From Pseudomonas viridiflava (lineage in GTDB: Bacteria > Pseudomonadota > Gammaproteobacteria > Pseudomonadales > Pseudomonadaceae), in assembly GCF_900582625.1 (NCBI RefSeq), contig NZ_UTIQ01000327.1:1-64000 (forward strand): a stretch of DNA of 64,000 nt, given 5' to 3'. The translations under genes were made by a program, and so were the position numbers. Of the stretch, positions 1-11,705 are shown one piece after another. The notes under the pieces were generated by a model that saw nothing but the letters and a program-made list of their open reading frames with translations, ran no database searches and was not told where the DNA came from. The number at the start of each line of letters is the position of its first letter. Within the stretch, counting starts at the first letter, position 1.

Positions 1-192
1 GCTCGGAACAGCGGCCACCCACATAGAAAGTGCGAGATGCTTAATCGAAAAAGCCGGCGGTTTAGGTGCAACTGCACTAGCAGCAGGCCCCTGCCGCTGC
101 CCAGGCTTGCGTTGGGCAGTAGCGATTTCGGCGACGGGAATAAAAAAGCCCAGAGGCTTGCTGAAAATAAGACGAAAGCAGTGTTTGTTCAT
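1..192 (-). CDS. ESPR-type exoprotein (FHA/CdiA-like), N-terminus only
   Basis: This is the first 64 codons of a gene that runs off the left edge of the window. The protein opens MNKHCFRLIFSKPLGFF and continues IPVAEIATAQRK. This is the extended signal peptide region (ESPR) seen in very large proteins of the filamentous-haemagglutinin, two-partner-secretion TpsA and CdiA types and in some autotransporters. After a Gly/Gln/Pro/Ala-rich linker a classical hydrophobic segment begins (KHLALSMWVAAVPS) and is cut by the edge. The ATG at 192 has a GGGGAAG ribosome site about 6 bases upstream. Motif and start are seen directly; the family is inferred from the ESPR. Whether it is an adhesin, a contact-dependent inhibition toxin or a passenger autotransporter cannot be told from this fragment. 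Confidence 0.72.
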   Translation of the reverse strand, partial: MNKHCFRLIFSKPLGFFIPVAEIATAQRKPGQRQGPAASAVAPKPPAFSIKHLALSMWVAAVPS

Positions 193-339
193 GACGTTTC
201 TTCCCCTAGGGCTCAATACATAAACCCTATGAAAAGCACGACCTAGAGCCTGTATGAAGGCTCCGATTAGCTTTGCAGAACGAAGCTAAAACTCCACGGA
301 TTCCCCAGTGAAGGGGGCAGAAACGAACCTGCAAAAATG
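193..339. other. Upstream region of the ESPR gene with two small hairpins
   Basis: No gene is seen here. Two inverted repeats could form hairpins in the leader of the minus-strand exoprotein gene: GAGCC/GGCTC near 247-264 and TTAGCTT/AAGCTAA near 267-289. Nothing identifies a specific regulator. Confidence 0.3.
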
Positions 340-366
340 AAAAAAGCGGCCCGAGGGCCGCTTTTT
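340..366 (-). terminator. Intrinsic terminator after nfuA
   Basis: A perfect GC-rich stem (AGCGGCCC/GGGCCGCT) with a tiny loop is flanked by A5 and T5 runs. It lies 16 bases past the nfuA stop. Being symmetric, it could work in both directions. Confidence 0.85.
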
Positions 367-381
367 GTCATCGAACGCTAT

Positions 382-966
382 TTAGTAGTAGGCGTTTTCT
401 TTGTTGGTGTGATCGGTCACGTCGCGAACGCCTTTGAGCTCGGGAATACGCTCGAGCAAGGTTTTCTCGATGCCTTCTTTAAGGGTCAGGTCAACCTGTC
501 CGCAACCTTGGCAGCCGCCGCCGAATTTCAGTACGGCAATGCCGTCTTCGACCACGTCGATCAGGCTGACTTCACCGCCGTGGCTGGCCAGCCCCGGGTT
601 GATTTCGGTCTGCAGGTAATAGCTGATGCGCTCGTTGATGGGGCTGTCTTCGTTAACCATCGGAACTTTGGCGTTTGGCGCCTTGATGGTCAGCTGGCCG
701 CCCATGCGGTCGGTGGCGTAGTCGACTACCGCGTCTTCAAGGAAGGCTTCGCTGAAGGCGTCGATATAAGCGGTGAAGCTTTTCAACGCTACGGCGTGGT
801 CGTCTGGCTTCTCTTCGCCCGGCTTGCAATAGGCGATGCAGGTTTCAGCGTATTGGGTACCCGGCTGGGTGATGAAGATGCGGATGCCGATGCCGGTGGT
901 GCTCTGCTTGCTCAGCAGGTCGGCTAGGTAATCGTGGGCAGCTTCAGTAATGGTGATGGCAGTCAT
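382..966 (-). CDS. nfuA: Fe-S biogenesis scaffold/carrier protein NfuA
   Basis: NfuA carries [4Fe-4S] clusters to apo-enzymes in the cytoplasm, especially under oxidative stress or iron limitation. The 194-residue product has the expected two parts: an N-terminal degenerate A-type domain (TAITITEAAHDYLADLL, without the A-type cysteines) and a C-terminal Nfu domain. The cluster-binding CxxC lies in GGGCQGCGQVDLTL, with Cys152 and Cys155. The ATG at 966 is preferred over an in-frame start five codons upstream because GAGGAG sits just before it. Length and arrangement are those of gamma-proteobacterial NfuA. It is transcribed alone, with a strong terminator directly downstream. Confidence 0.96.
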   Translation of the reverse strand: MTAITITEAAHDYLADLLSKQSTTGIGIRIFITQPGTQYAETCIAYCKPGEEKPDDHAVALKSFTAYIDAFSEAFLEDAVVDYATDRMGGQLTIKAPNAKVPMVNEDSPINERISYYLQTEINPGLASHGGEVSLIDVVEDGIAVLKFGGGCQGCGQVDLTLKEGIEKTLLERIPELKGVRDVTDHTNKENAYY

Positions 967-1031
967 GGCAACTCCTCGCAAACATGGGCGCAGTTTACGC
1001 CCATGGGGCGGGCGAATAAAGCCCTAGTAAA

Positions 1032-2057
1032 TCAGTCAGGAATAGCCGATCTGTTCGTAAGAGGCTTCTGATCGTCCAGCCAGACTTTGGCTTGCTGGAA
1101 AAAGCGTTTCTCGATCAGCTCGTAGCTCCCCCAAGAGGCGAGCACGATAGCCGGAATGCAGGCGCCGATCACCCAATAAATGTTGAGGTCGAAGCGCTGC
1201 GTCAGGTACCAGCCCAGCGACAGGACCAGCACGTGCACGAGGTAAACCGAGTACGAACAATCGCCCAGCGACTTGAGCACGCGACTGCCACGGAAATAGC
1301 TTTCCAGCGAAATGCAGCTCGCCACAATCAAGGCGCTCGGCACGCCCCAATGCAACATGCGCACGGCGCTGTCCAGGTGATAGATGGTCAATAACGACCC
1401 CACAATGACCATAACCGGTAGCCAGCGCCCCGGTTGAATCCAACCCCGCTGATAGACCATGCCCAGCACGATGCCGAACAGAAATTCATAAACGATGCTG
1501 TTGCGGTAGAAATCGCTCACCCAACTTTCCCGAGTCGCCACCGTGCCAATCAGAAACAGCGCACCGGCAATCAGCCACAGCCGGTAGCGCTCCGGCACAC
1601 TGAAGCCAAGTGCGAACAGCAGGTAGAAGAACATCTCGTAGTTGAGGGTCCAGCCCACGCTGAGTGTGGGGTAAAGACCGAAGCCGCCAGGGTTGTCGGC
1701 AGGTATAAACAGCAGCGATAGCACGAAGTGCTGCAGCTCGAAGCTTTGTCCCGGCATCACGGGTTGGGCGTAGACAATCAGCAAGGCCGCCATTAACGAA
1801 AAAAGCCAGTAAGCCGGCACGATTCGCAGCACGCGATCGAGCAGAAAGCGCCCGGCGGCGATGTCTTTGCCTTGGGTGGAGAGGTAGATGACAAAACCAC
1901 TGATCACAAAAAAAATGTCGACGCCCACGGCGCCTTTGTCGATAAAAAATTGGCCAAACGCACTGTCGGCTTTGAAGTCGAAGAACACTTGCATGATGTG
2001 ATGACCAACCACCAACCACGCCGCCAACGCCCTTAGCGCTTGCACTGAAATCAGCAT
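1032..2057 (-). CDS. Acyltransferase family 3 membrane protein (OafA/YrhL-like)
   Basis: The 341-residue polytopic membrane protein belongs to the acyltransferase-3 family, which acylates extracytoplasmic glycans such as O-antigen or exopolysaccharide. It begins ISVQALRALAAWLVVGHH, with the family's conserved early R-A-x-A and the catalytic-type histidine in the first helix. The motif GVDIFFVISGFVIYLST follows, and many hydrophobic helices run to a basic C-terminus. The start at 2057 (MLISVQAL) is chosen because AGGG lies 6 bases upstream and the protein then begins at the usual point of the family; the open frame extends 52 codons further without family resemblance. The substrate cannot be read from the sequence and no glycan cluster is adjacent. 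Confidence 0.85.
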   Translation of the reverse strand: MLISVQALRALAAWLVVGHHIMQVFFDFKADSAFGQFFIDKGAVGVDIFFVISGFVIYLSTQGKDIAAGRFLLDRVLRIVPAYWLFSLMAALLIVYAQPVMPGQSFELQHFVLSLLFIPADNPGGFGLYPTLSVGWTLNYEMFFYLLFALGFSVPERYRLWLIAGALFLIGTVATRESWVSDFYRNSIVYEFLFGIVLGMVYQRGWIQPGRWLPVMVIVGSLLTIYHLDSAVRMLHWGVPSALIVASCISLESYFRGSRVLKSLGDCSYSVYLVHVLVLSLGWYLTQRFDLNIYWVIGACIPAIVLASWGSYELIEKRFFQQAKVWLDDQKPLTNRSAIPD

Positions 2058-2212
2058 AAATCCCTGCTCCCAACCACGACGCCTTCTGGCGCCAGAACCC
2101 GGCGCGCACATGGCAAACCGACACCACGGCGAGCCACCTCGCGTTACAGGGTTGACCGTAACGGCGGGGGAAAAGGTCCATAAATCAGGGAGAAGCGCTA
2201 ACGACGCAGCCA

Positions 2213-2305
2213 CTGAGCGGCTTCAGCCGCGATGCTTTCAAATTCGGCGTTTCCAGGGAATCGCGGCTAACCGGAGTGCCGCCCAGCCGCTCCCACAGCA
2301 CCAGA
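2213..2305. repeat. Degenerate REP-like inverted repeat
   Basis: It contains AGCGGCTTCAGCCGCGATGC and GAATCGCGGCTAACCGG followed by CAGCCGCTCCCACAG, a decayed copy of the GCGGCTAAAGCCGC/CTCCCACAG repeat found at 41731 and 58564. Its right part resembles, in reverse complement, the element at 17238 (GGAGCGGYTGGGCGGCACTC). It sits between the cti stop and the acyltransferase start. Confidence 0.55.
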
Positions 2306-2320
2306 AATGCTTCCAAAGCC

Positions 2321-4600
2321 CTACAAATTCTCGTACCTATTCATGTCGAGAATCCCCGCCTCGACTGGCTCGGTGCGCTGGATGTAGCGGTCCAGGTCGT
2401 GGAAGTACTGCCAGAACTGCGGATGTGAGCGGCGGATGCCCCAGCGCTGCACCACTTGTTCAAACGCCACGTCGTCGCGCACGCGCTCCAAGGTCGCGAC
2501 GAACTCCGGCACCTGTTTCACCGGCACGTTGAACATGAAGTTTGGGTAGCTGCTCATTACGCCGGGGTACACGGTGAGCGTGTCCAGGCCGGGTTGATAA
2601 CGCAGGCTCTCGCCCATCATAAAGGCCACGTTGCTGTGGGCGCGGTTGCGCAGCAGGCTGTAGACGTCGTAGCTGCCGTCTGCTTCTTCAACGCGCAACA
2701 AGGTCGCTTCGGGCAGGTCCTGAATCACTTTCAGGCCGGCCGCCGGTTTGTTGGTCAGGCGACTAAGCGCCTGCTCGGCGTCTTGCTGCGGTTTCGGGAA
2801 GTTGCGGCGGTAACAGTTGGCGTCGGCGCAGCGGTTGATCGGGTCGGGCCGCATGTTGAAGCCGGCGTAACGCTGGATCAGTTGCTTGGCGAAGATGTTT
2901 TTCGCATTGGCTTCCGGCAGGAACAAGCCCGTGGGGCTGTCGTCGTCGATGTCTTGGTAGTCCATCCACATCTTCAGTTTGCCGCCGTCCTGGTACCAGT
3001 CGCTGAGTATCTCGTCGCGCGCGTCGGCCGGCATCAGGCGCAGAAAATTCTGCTCGGCGCCGTTGCGGATCAAGTCGAAATAAAGCCGCGTCTGCGCCTG
3101 GTGCGAGACGTTGCCGAACACGTCGTAGTTGACCACCAACTGGTAATAGGTGCGTTCCAGCAGCGGGTAGTCCATCCACCACAGCGTTTGCGGCACCTCG
3201 CCAATCAAGCCCTTCTTCACGGTGGCGCTGTCGAAGTTGCGGAAAATCGACAACACGGCGTTGTCGTTGCCCGCCCAGATGTGCGACCAGCTTGGCGCCG
3301 GCGCGTCGGCGTAAGCATCTTTGCGCGCGTTTTCGTAGTCGTTGCGTTTGTCGCGGTACGCCCGCCACAGGCTCAAGGTGGCGCCCAAGTCGTCGAGCTG
3401 ACCGGGCAAGGCGAGCTTCTCGGTGATTTGCCCCCGGTAGTTGGGGTCGGTGATGAACAGGTCGTGGTCGGGATCCTGGAAGAGGACCCAGAAGTTATCG
3501 CGGATCACATCCGTGGCGATCTGGCCCCGGCATACCGGACCGCGAATGAAGGTCTGCACAAAGTATTCGGCGTTTTCCAGCATGAACTGATACCGCGCCC
3601 GCGCCGGAATGGCGGCAAAGGTATCGAATGGGTTGGCGCGACGCTGCGGGCCATACCCCGGCGAGGCTTGAACCTGCCAGTCATCGCCGTAAAACAGCTC
3701 CTTCACCCGTGCCAGCTTTTGCGGGCTGAGCGGATAGGTGATGTGGGTTTTATGCACGATCACGCCCTGAACCGGAATCAGGCGGTAATAGAAGACGGTG
3801 CCGGGGTCGTCGTTCGGTCGGCGGCTGGCGATCAGGTCGACCGGCGTACCGCTTGGCGTCCGCGAGCGCACCACTTGGAAGAAATGGCGGTTGTCGCCGT
3901 TCTGGAAGTACAGGTGCGCCAGGAACAAATGCTCGTACAGCCACCGTGCCGCCAAACCCTCGCGCGCGCCTGGGGCGTTGAACAGGTCTTCCCACTGTTT
4001 GATTTGCGCCAGTTCAATACCGTTGGCCACCAGCGCTTGCTGGTCCAGCGGTGCGCCTGCAGCCAGCCACTGTTGCAGCGTTTGCAATTCACCCGCCGTC
4101 AGGCCCGTCACGCCCAACGGCATGCCTTCCAGCGGATGCGTCTTGGCGTAACCGTCGAATTCGCCCGGCGTGGGGCAGGAATTTGGCCGCTCTACCCCGA
4201 GCTGAATGCTCTCGGGCAGCCTGGCGTTGGGCTCTACCGGGTGTTGCTGCCCAAGTTCCAACATGCGCGCCATCAACGCGGCCTGGCCGCCCTGGGCGTC
4301 GAGCACGGACGAAAAGCCCTTGCGCTGCCACGCCGCCGGGCCGTGGGCATCGAGATACAGGCGCGTGGTGTCGACCGCTACCGTCCGGCCACCGTCGTAC
4401 ACCGGAATTTTGCTCGCCCCGCGCGACACGCCTTCAGCACTGCCCATGTTCAGCTGGCACGGCGCGTCATAGCAGGCGTGGCAGGCCACGCACTTCTCCG
4501 TGAGGATCGGTTGAACGTCGCGGGTGTAGGAGATGGAGTCGGCGTCGGCACCCATGGCAAAAAACCATAAGACGGCTGCGACGTAGGAGCGGTATGACAT
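2321..4600 (-). CDS. cti: Periplasmic fatty acid cis/trans isomerase
   Basis: Cti converts cis-unsaturated acyl chains of membrane phospholipids to the trans form. This is the rapid membrane-stiffening response of pseudomonads to solvents and heat. The 759-residue protein has a cleavable signal (MSYRSYVAAVLWFFAMGADA), so it acts in the periplasm. A cytochrome-c haem site follows in ILTEKCVACHACYD (CVACH), as known for Cti. The start at 4600 is chosen because AGGA lies upstream and the signal peptide then begins MSYR; the frame is open a further seven codons from a TTG. It is monocistronic. cti and nfuA are neighbours in other pseudomonads too, which supports the call. Confidence 0.95.
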   Translation of the reverse strand: MSYRSYVAAVLWFFAMGADADSISYTRDVQPILTEKCVACHACYDAPCQLNMGSAEGVSRGASKIPVYDGGRTVAVDTTRLYLDAHGPAAWQRKGFSSVLDAQGGQAALMARMLELGQQHPVEPNARLPESIQLGVERPNSCPTPGEFDGYAKTHPLEGMPLGVTGLTAGELQTLQQWLAAGAPLDQQALVANGIELAQIKQWEDLFNAPGAREGLAARWLYEHLFLAHLYFQNGDNRHFFQVVRSRTPSGTPVDLIASRRPNDDPGTVFYYRLIPVQGVIVHKTHITYPLSPQKLARVKELFYGDDWQVQASPGYGPQRRANPFDTFAAIPARARYQFMLENAEYFVQTFIRGPVCRGQIATDVIRDNFWVLFQDPDHDLFITDPNYRGQITEKLALPGQLDDLGATLSLWRAYRDKRNDYENARKDAYADAPAPSWSHIWAGNDNAVLSIFRNFDSATVKKGLIGEVPQTLWWMDYPLLERTYYQLVVNYDVFGNVSHQAQTRLYFDLIRNGAEQNFLRLMPADARDEILSDWYQDGGKLKMWMDYQDIDDDSPTGLFLPEANAKNIFAKQLIQRYAGFNMRPDPINRCADANCYRRNFPKPQQDAEQALSRLTNKPAAGLKVIQDLPEATLLRVEEADGSYDVYSLLRNRAHSNVAFMMGESLRYQPGLDTLTVYPGVMSSYPNFMFNVPVKQVPEFVATLERVRDDVAFEQVVQRWGIRRSHPQFWQYFHDLDRYIQRTEPVEAGILDMNRYENL

Positions 4601-4714
4601 GGAAACATCCTGAAATCTCAAGCCGCGAGTCTAACGATATGCGCGGCCCCAGGCACCGACGGCGAGGGGTTTCGCGGTGTTTTTTTGTAATCGCGGGCGC
4701 CCGCTAATTGGTTT

Positions 4715-4799
4715 GGTAGGAGCCAGCTTGCGGGCGAATGCCGCAGCCGATATTCAGGCCGGTGTGCGCACGGTACGCCAGCAACCTGGCTCCTACAGG
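4715..4799. repeat. REP-like inverted repeat (GTAGGAGCCAGCTTGC family)
   Basis: GGTAGGAGCCAGCTTGCGGGCGAA on the left is matched on the right by CCAGCAACCTGGCTCCTAC in inverted orientation. The same family occurs at 13873 and 39365. It lies in the divergent cti/metH intergenic region. Confidence 0.75.
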
Positions 4800-4915
4800 G
4801 AGTGGAGCAGCGCCAACATGAGCCAAATTCATGTAAACCCGCCATGTGCTCCAGCCCGTTGCAGCTTTGCTATTATCGCGCCCACTTAATTCCGCGCTTT
4901 TCAGGTAATGCCTAC

Positions 4916-8626
<3,711 letters not shown>

Positions 8627-8692
8627 TCCGTAACCCGTTGGGCTTCGCTTTGCTCAACCCAACCTACATTCGGTTTTTGCCCTCACCCCTAG

Positions 8693-8717
8693 CCCCTCTC
8701 CCGAAACGGGAGAGGGG
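8693..8717. repeat. CCCCTCTCCCG palindrome (repeat/terminator-like)
   Basis: A perfect 11-bp inverted repeat with an AAA loop, preceded by CCCTCACCCCTAG, lies between metH and the kinase gene. This is a widespread intergenic repeat type in Pseudomonas. It lacks a T-run, so termination activity is uncertain. Confidence 0.6.
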
Positions 8718-8743
8718 AATTCTATCCGCGTGTAATTTCCTCT

Positions 8744-10036
8744 ATGCATACGCTTGAACAACTGCGCAGTGGCGAGCTGGCTGGCATCAAGCGGCTGGAT
8801 TTGTCCTGCGGGCTGACTGAGTTTCCCGACGAGATCTTCGCGCTGGCCGACGGCCTGGAAGTGCTCAACTTATCCGGCAACCAGCTCACCGCCCTGCCCT
8901 CGGATTTGCCGCGCCTGCATAAGCTCAAGGTGCTGTTCTGTTCCGACAACCCGTTCACCCACGTGCCCGAAGTGCTCGGTGATTGCGCGCAGTTGGAGAT
9001 GGTCGGTTTCAAGGCCAACCGCATCGCCCATGTGCCGGCGGCTGCGTTGCCGACTCGGTTGCGCTGGCTGATTCTGAGCGACAACCAAGTGAGCGACTTG
9101 CCAGCTGAACTGGGCGACCGGCCGCGACTGCAAAAGCTGATGCTGGCCGGTAATCGCCTGAGCTCCCTGCCCGTCAGCCTGGGCGCCCTTTCCAACCTGC
9201 AACTGTTGCGCATCGCCGCCAACCGCTTCAAGCGTTTGCCTGAGTGGTTGCCTGAACTGCCGCAGTTGGCGTGGCTGGCGTATGCCGGCAACCCGGTGAG
9301 TGATGTGGCAGAGCGCGCGGTGCTGGCTAGCCACCCCGTGGCGGCTATCCCCTGGGCGCAGCTGCAACTGGGTGAGGTGTTGGGCCAAGGCGCCTCGGGC
9401 ATCATTCACGCGGCGCAGTGGCAGGCGCCTGGCCAGGCGGCGCGTGCCATGGCCGCCAAGCTGTTTCGCGGCGATGTCACCAGCGACGGCCTGCCCCACA
9501 GCGAAATGGCCGCGTGCCTGGCGGCGGGCAATCATCCCCACCTGATCGGCGTGGCCGGGCCGTTGCAGGCAGACGCGGACTCGCCGCCTGGCCTGCTGCT
9601 GGAGCGTATCAGCGCCGACTACCGCGTGTTGGCCGGGCCACCGTCGTTAGCCAGCTGCACCCGCGACTGCTACGACCAAGGGCGCCGTTTCTCGCTGCAG
9701 CAAGCGTTGTCCATCGCCCGCGCCGTCGCCTCTGCCGGTGCGCATCTGCATGCCAACGGCATCCTTCATGGCGACCTCTACGCCCACAACCTGCTGGTCA
9801 ACGATGCCGGCCACTGCCTGCTCGGCGACTTCGGCGCCGCCTCCTTCTTCGACCCAGCAAGCGCGCAGGGCCACGCGCTGCAACGCATCGAAGCGCGAGC
9901 GTTTGGCTGTTTGCTGGAGGAATTGCTGGAACGCTGCGGCGAGGCGCCGGAGCGGTTGTGGCAGTTGCAGCGCGCCTGTGTGACGCCGGACGTGGCAGAG
10001 CGGCCGGATTTCCCGGCCATCCTTCAGGCGCTTTGA
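8744..10036 (+). CDS. Leucine-rich-repeat protein fused to a protein kinase
   Basis: The 430-residue protein joins two modules rarely seen together in bacteria. Residues about 15-195 are leucine-rich repeats of the plant/ROCO-like spacing (LEVLNLSGNQLTALPSDL, LRWLILSDNQVSDLPAEL, LQKLMLAGNRLSSLP). Residues about 210-430 form a eukaryotic-type kinase domain. It has a glycine loop (GEVLGQGASGII), an ATP lysine (AAKLF), a catalytic loop HGDLYAHN in place of HRDxxxxN, and the metal motif GDFGAAS. The His-Gly-Asp catalytic motif is unusual but keeps the base Asp and the Asn. No signal peptide or membrane segment is seen, so it is probably cytoplasmic. The ribosome site is weak. Substrate and role are unknown. 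Confidence 0.85.
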   Translation: MHTLEQLRSGELAGIKRLDLSCGLTEFPDEIFALADGLEVLNLSGNQLTALPSDLPRLHKLKVLFCSDNPFTHVPEVLGDCAQLEMVGFKANRIAHVPAAALPTRLRWLILSDNQVSDLPAELGDRPRLQKLMLAGNRLSSLPVSLGALSNLQLLRIAANRFKRLPEWLPELPQLAWLAYAGNPVSDVAERAVLASHPVAAIPWAQLQLGEVLGQGASGIIHAAQWQAPGQAARAMAAKLFRGDVTSDGLPHSEMAACLAAGNHPHLIGVAGPLQADADSPPGLLLERISADYRVLAGPPSLASCTRDCYDQGRRFSLQQALSIARAVASAGAHLHANGILHGDLYAHNLLVNDAGHCLLGDFGAASFFDPASAQGHALQRIEARAFGCLLEELLERCGEAPERLWQLQRACVTPDVAERPDFPAILQAL

Positions 10037-10059
10037 CAGCTTGAGCACCGGGCCAACCG

Positions 10060-11061
10060 CTACATCTGCGCCCGGTATTCCCCCGGCGTGCTGTCGAACC
10101 AGCGCCTGAATGCGCGGAAAAAATTACTCGGATCGGCAAATCCCAGCAGGTACGCAATCTCCAACAACGTCAGCTCCGGCTGCGCCAGGTACTGCACCGC
10201 CAGCTCGCGGCGGGTGTCGTCGAGCAACTGCTGAAAACTGGTGCCCTCCTCTTGCAAGCGGCGCTGCAAGGTCCGTTGCGACAGGTGCAACGCCTGCGCC
10301 ACGGTGTCGCGCTTGGGCTCGCCTTGCGGCAGCAAGCGGCAGAGCAATTGGCGAGCCTGATGGGTCATGCGGCTTTCCGAAAAGCGCGCCAGGTATTCGC
10401 CGGCAAAACGGTCGTGCAATTGCGCCAGCGCCGGGTTGGCGCTGGGAATCGGCGCGTCGAGGTCGGCGCGTTCGAACACCAGGGCGTAATGCTCGGCGTT
10501 GAACTGCAGCGGTGCCTGGAACACTTGCTGATACGGCGCCAGATCGGCCGGCGGTTCGCCCTGGAAGCAGGCTTTCAGCGGGCGCAATTCCTTACCAGTG
10601 ATCCAACGGCAAAACGACAGCGTGTAAGCCAACGAGGCCTCGGCACTCTGCCGCGCAGGAATCAGGCGATCACCGTGAATCGCCAGGGTCAGGGCGTAGC
10701 CTTCAGGCATGGGGCGGAAGTTGAGGTCGGCGCCTTCGGCGATGATTCGCTGGAAACGCACCAGGCGGGTGAAGGCTTCTTTCAGCGTGCGGCTGGACAT
10801 GCACGCGTAGCCCACCACATGAAACGACGCCGGGCGTACGACCTTGGCCAGGTTCAGGCCAATCGCGGGGTTGCCAGAGAGCTGCACCGCGCGGCCCCAG
10901 ACGCGGGTCATGCCGTCCTGGGAAAAACGCGCGTCGGGGTCATTCAAGGCTTGGTAATCCAGCCCCAGCTCGGCAAACAGCTGACGGCAATCGACGCCAC
11001 CCATTTCCAGCCCATTGACGATGGCCAGTACCCAACTCGAAGAAGTCGTACGTTCGCTCAT
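10060..11061 (-). CDS. AraC-family regulator with arabinose-binding-type N-domain
   Basis: The 333-residue protein has an N-terminal domain of the Arabinose_bd type (VLAIVNGLEMGGVDCRQLF through the ligand-domain region) and a C-terminal double helix-turn-helix (VAQALHLSQRTLQRRLQEE and LLEIAYLLGFADPSNFFRAF). This architecture is typical of Pseudomonas metabolic activators. It is divergent from the DUF962/HD pair, with 164 bases between the starts, which makes that pair a candidate target; the inducer is unknown. Confidence 0.85.
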   Translation of the reverse strand: MSERTTSSSWVLAIVNGLEMGGVDCRQLFAELGLDYQALNDPDARFSQDGMTRVWGRAVQLSGNPAIGLNLAKVVRPASFHVVGYACMSSRTLKEAFTRLVRFQRIIAEGADLNFRPMPEGYALTLAIHGDRLIPARQSAEASLAYTLSFCRWITGKELRPLKACFQGEPPADLAPYQQVFQAPLQFNAEHYALVFERADLDAPIPSANPALAQLHDRFAGEYLARFSESRMTHQARQLLCRLLPQGEPKRDTVAQALHLSQRTLQRRLQEEGTSFQQLLDDTRRELAVQYLAQPELTLLEIAYLLGFADPSNFFRAFRRWFDSTPGEYRAQM

Positions 11062-11225
11062 GCAAGAGTTCTTGTTCTAGTCACGGGAGCCGCGCGAAGG
11101 CGGAACGAGCGCAAGGATACTAAAGTGGCGCTGATTGTCACTGGCCCACGAAGACACTCGACCTACACTTCAATCCACCGTGTCCTACAGACAGCCCTAC
11201 ATAAGAGAACAACAGGAGGTGTGCC

Positions 11226-11543
11226 ATGAGCACGCAAACCGCCGAACGTTTCACCAGCTTTGCGCAGTTCTATCCCTACTACCTGCAAGAGCACAGCAAC
11301 CCGGTCTGCCGCCGTCTGCACTACGTTGGCAGCCTGTTGGTGCTGAGCATTCTTGGCTATGCCCTCTTCACTCAGCAGTGGTTGTGGCTGCTGGCCATGC
11401 CGCTCGCCGGGTATGGGTTTGCGTGGGTGGGGCACTTTATTTTTGAGAAGAATCGGCCCGCTACTTTTGACTATCCGCTGTGGAGTCTCGCCGGAGATTG
11501 GGTGATGCTCAAAGATGCCTTCACCGGCCGAATTCCCTTTTAA
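11226..11543 (+). CDS. DUF962 / Mpo1-like small membrane protein
   Basis: The 105-residue protein matches the DUF962 (Mpo1-like) family. It has an N-terminal QFYPYYLQEHSNPVCRRLHYVG block, two membrane helices, and VGHFIFEKNRPATFDYPLWS. The histidines of EHSNP, LHYVG and VGHFIFE are the conserved metal-ligand candidates. Yeast Mpo1 is an Fe(II)-dependent dioxygenase acting on 2-hydroxy fatty acids, so a lipid alpha-oxidation role is possible but unproven here. The start is fixed by a consensus AGGAGGTG six bases upstream. It is followed in the same direction by the HD-domain gene. Confidence 0.82.
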   Translation: MSTQTAERFTSFAQFYPYYLQEHSNPVCRRLHYVGSLLVLSILGYALFTQQWLWLLAMPLAGYGFAWVGHFIFEKNRPATFDYPLWSLAGDWVMLKDAFTGRIPF

Positions 11544-11554
11544 CGGGCCTGATC

Positions 11555-11640
11555 TTCGACCATGCGGCGTTGAAAGCGGGTTCGAAAATGCTCATTGGCT
11601 ACAGCCAACTCCGCTTTTCTCACCCACTTTCGCCTTGCCT
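11555..11640 (+). repeat. Probable dispersed Pseudomonas intergenic element
   Basis: The stretch with GCGGCGTTGAAAGCGG, AAATGCTCATTGGCTACAG and CAACTCCGCTTTTCTCACC resembles an element seen repeatedly between genes in Pseudomonas genomes. Only one copy is in this window, so the call rests on recall, not on comparison here. It fills the gap between the DUF962 and HD genes. Confidence 0.35.
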
Positions 11641-11705
11641 GGCCCTCGCTCAGACCCGTTACGCAACTTTCATCTAAAAAAACAAAAACAATCGCGGAGA
11701 ACCTG

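Noticed and set aside
37..246. A 69-codon plus-strand frame at the left edge.
   Set aside because: It is opposite the ESPR-type gene start, which has a recognised motif and a ribosome site.
2456..4570. A 704-codon plus-strand frame opposite cti.
   Set aside because: Antisense shadow; cti is supported by signal peptide, haem motif and full-length family match.
4601..4915. A cobalamin riboswitch in front of metH.
   Set aside because: No B12-box-like or junction structure was found; the region holds a REP-like repeat and a short leader only.
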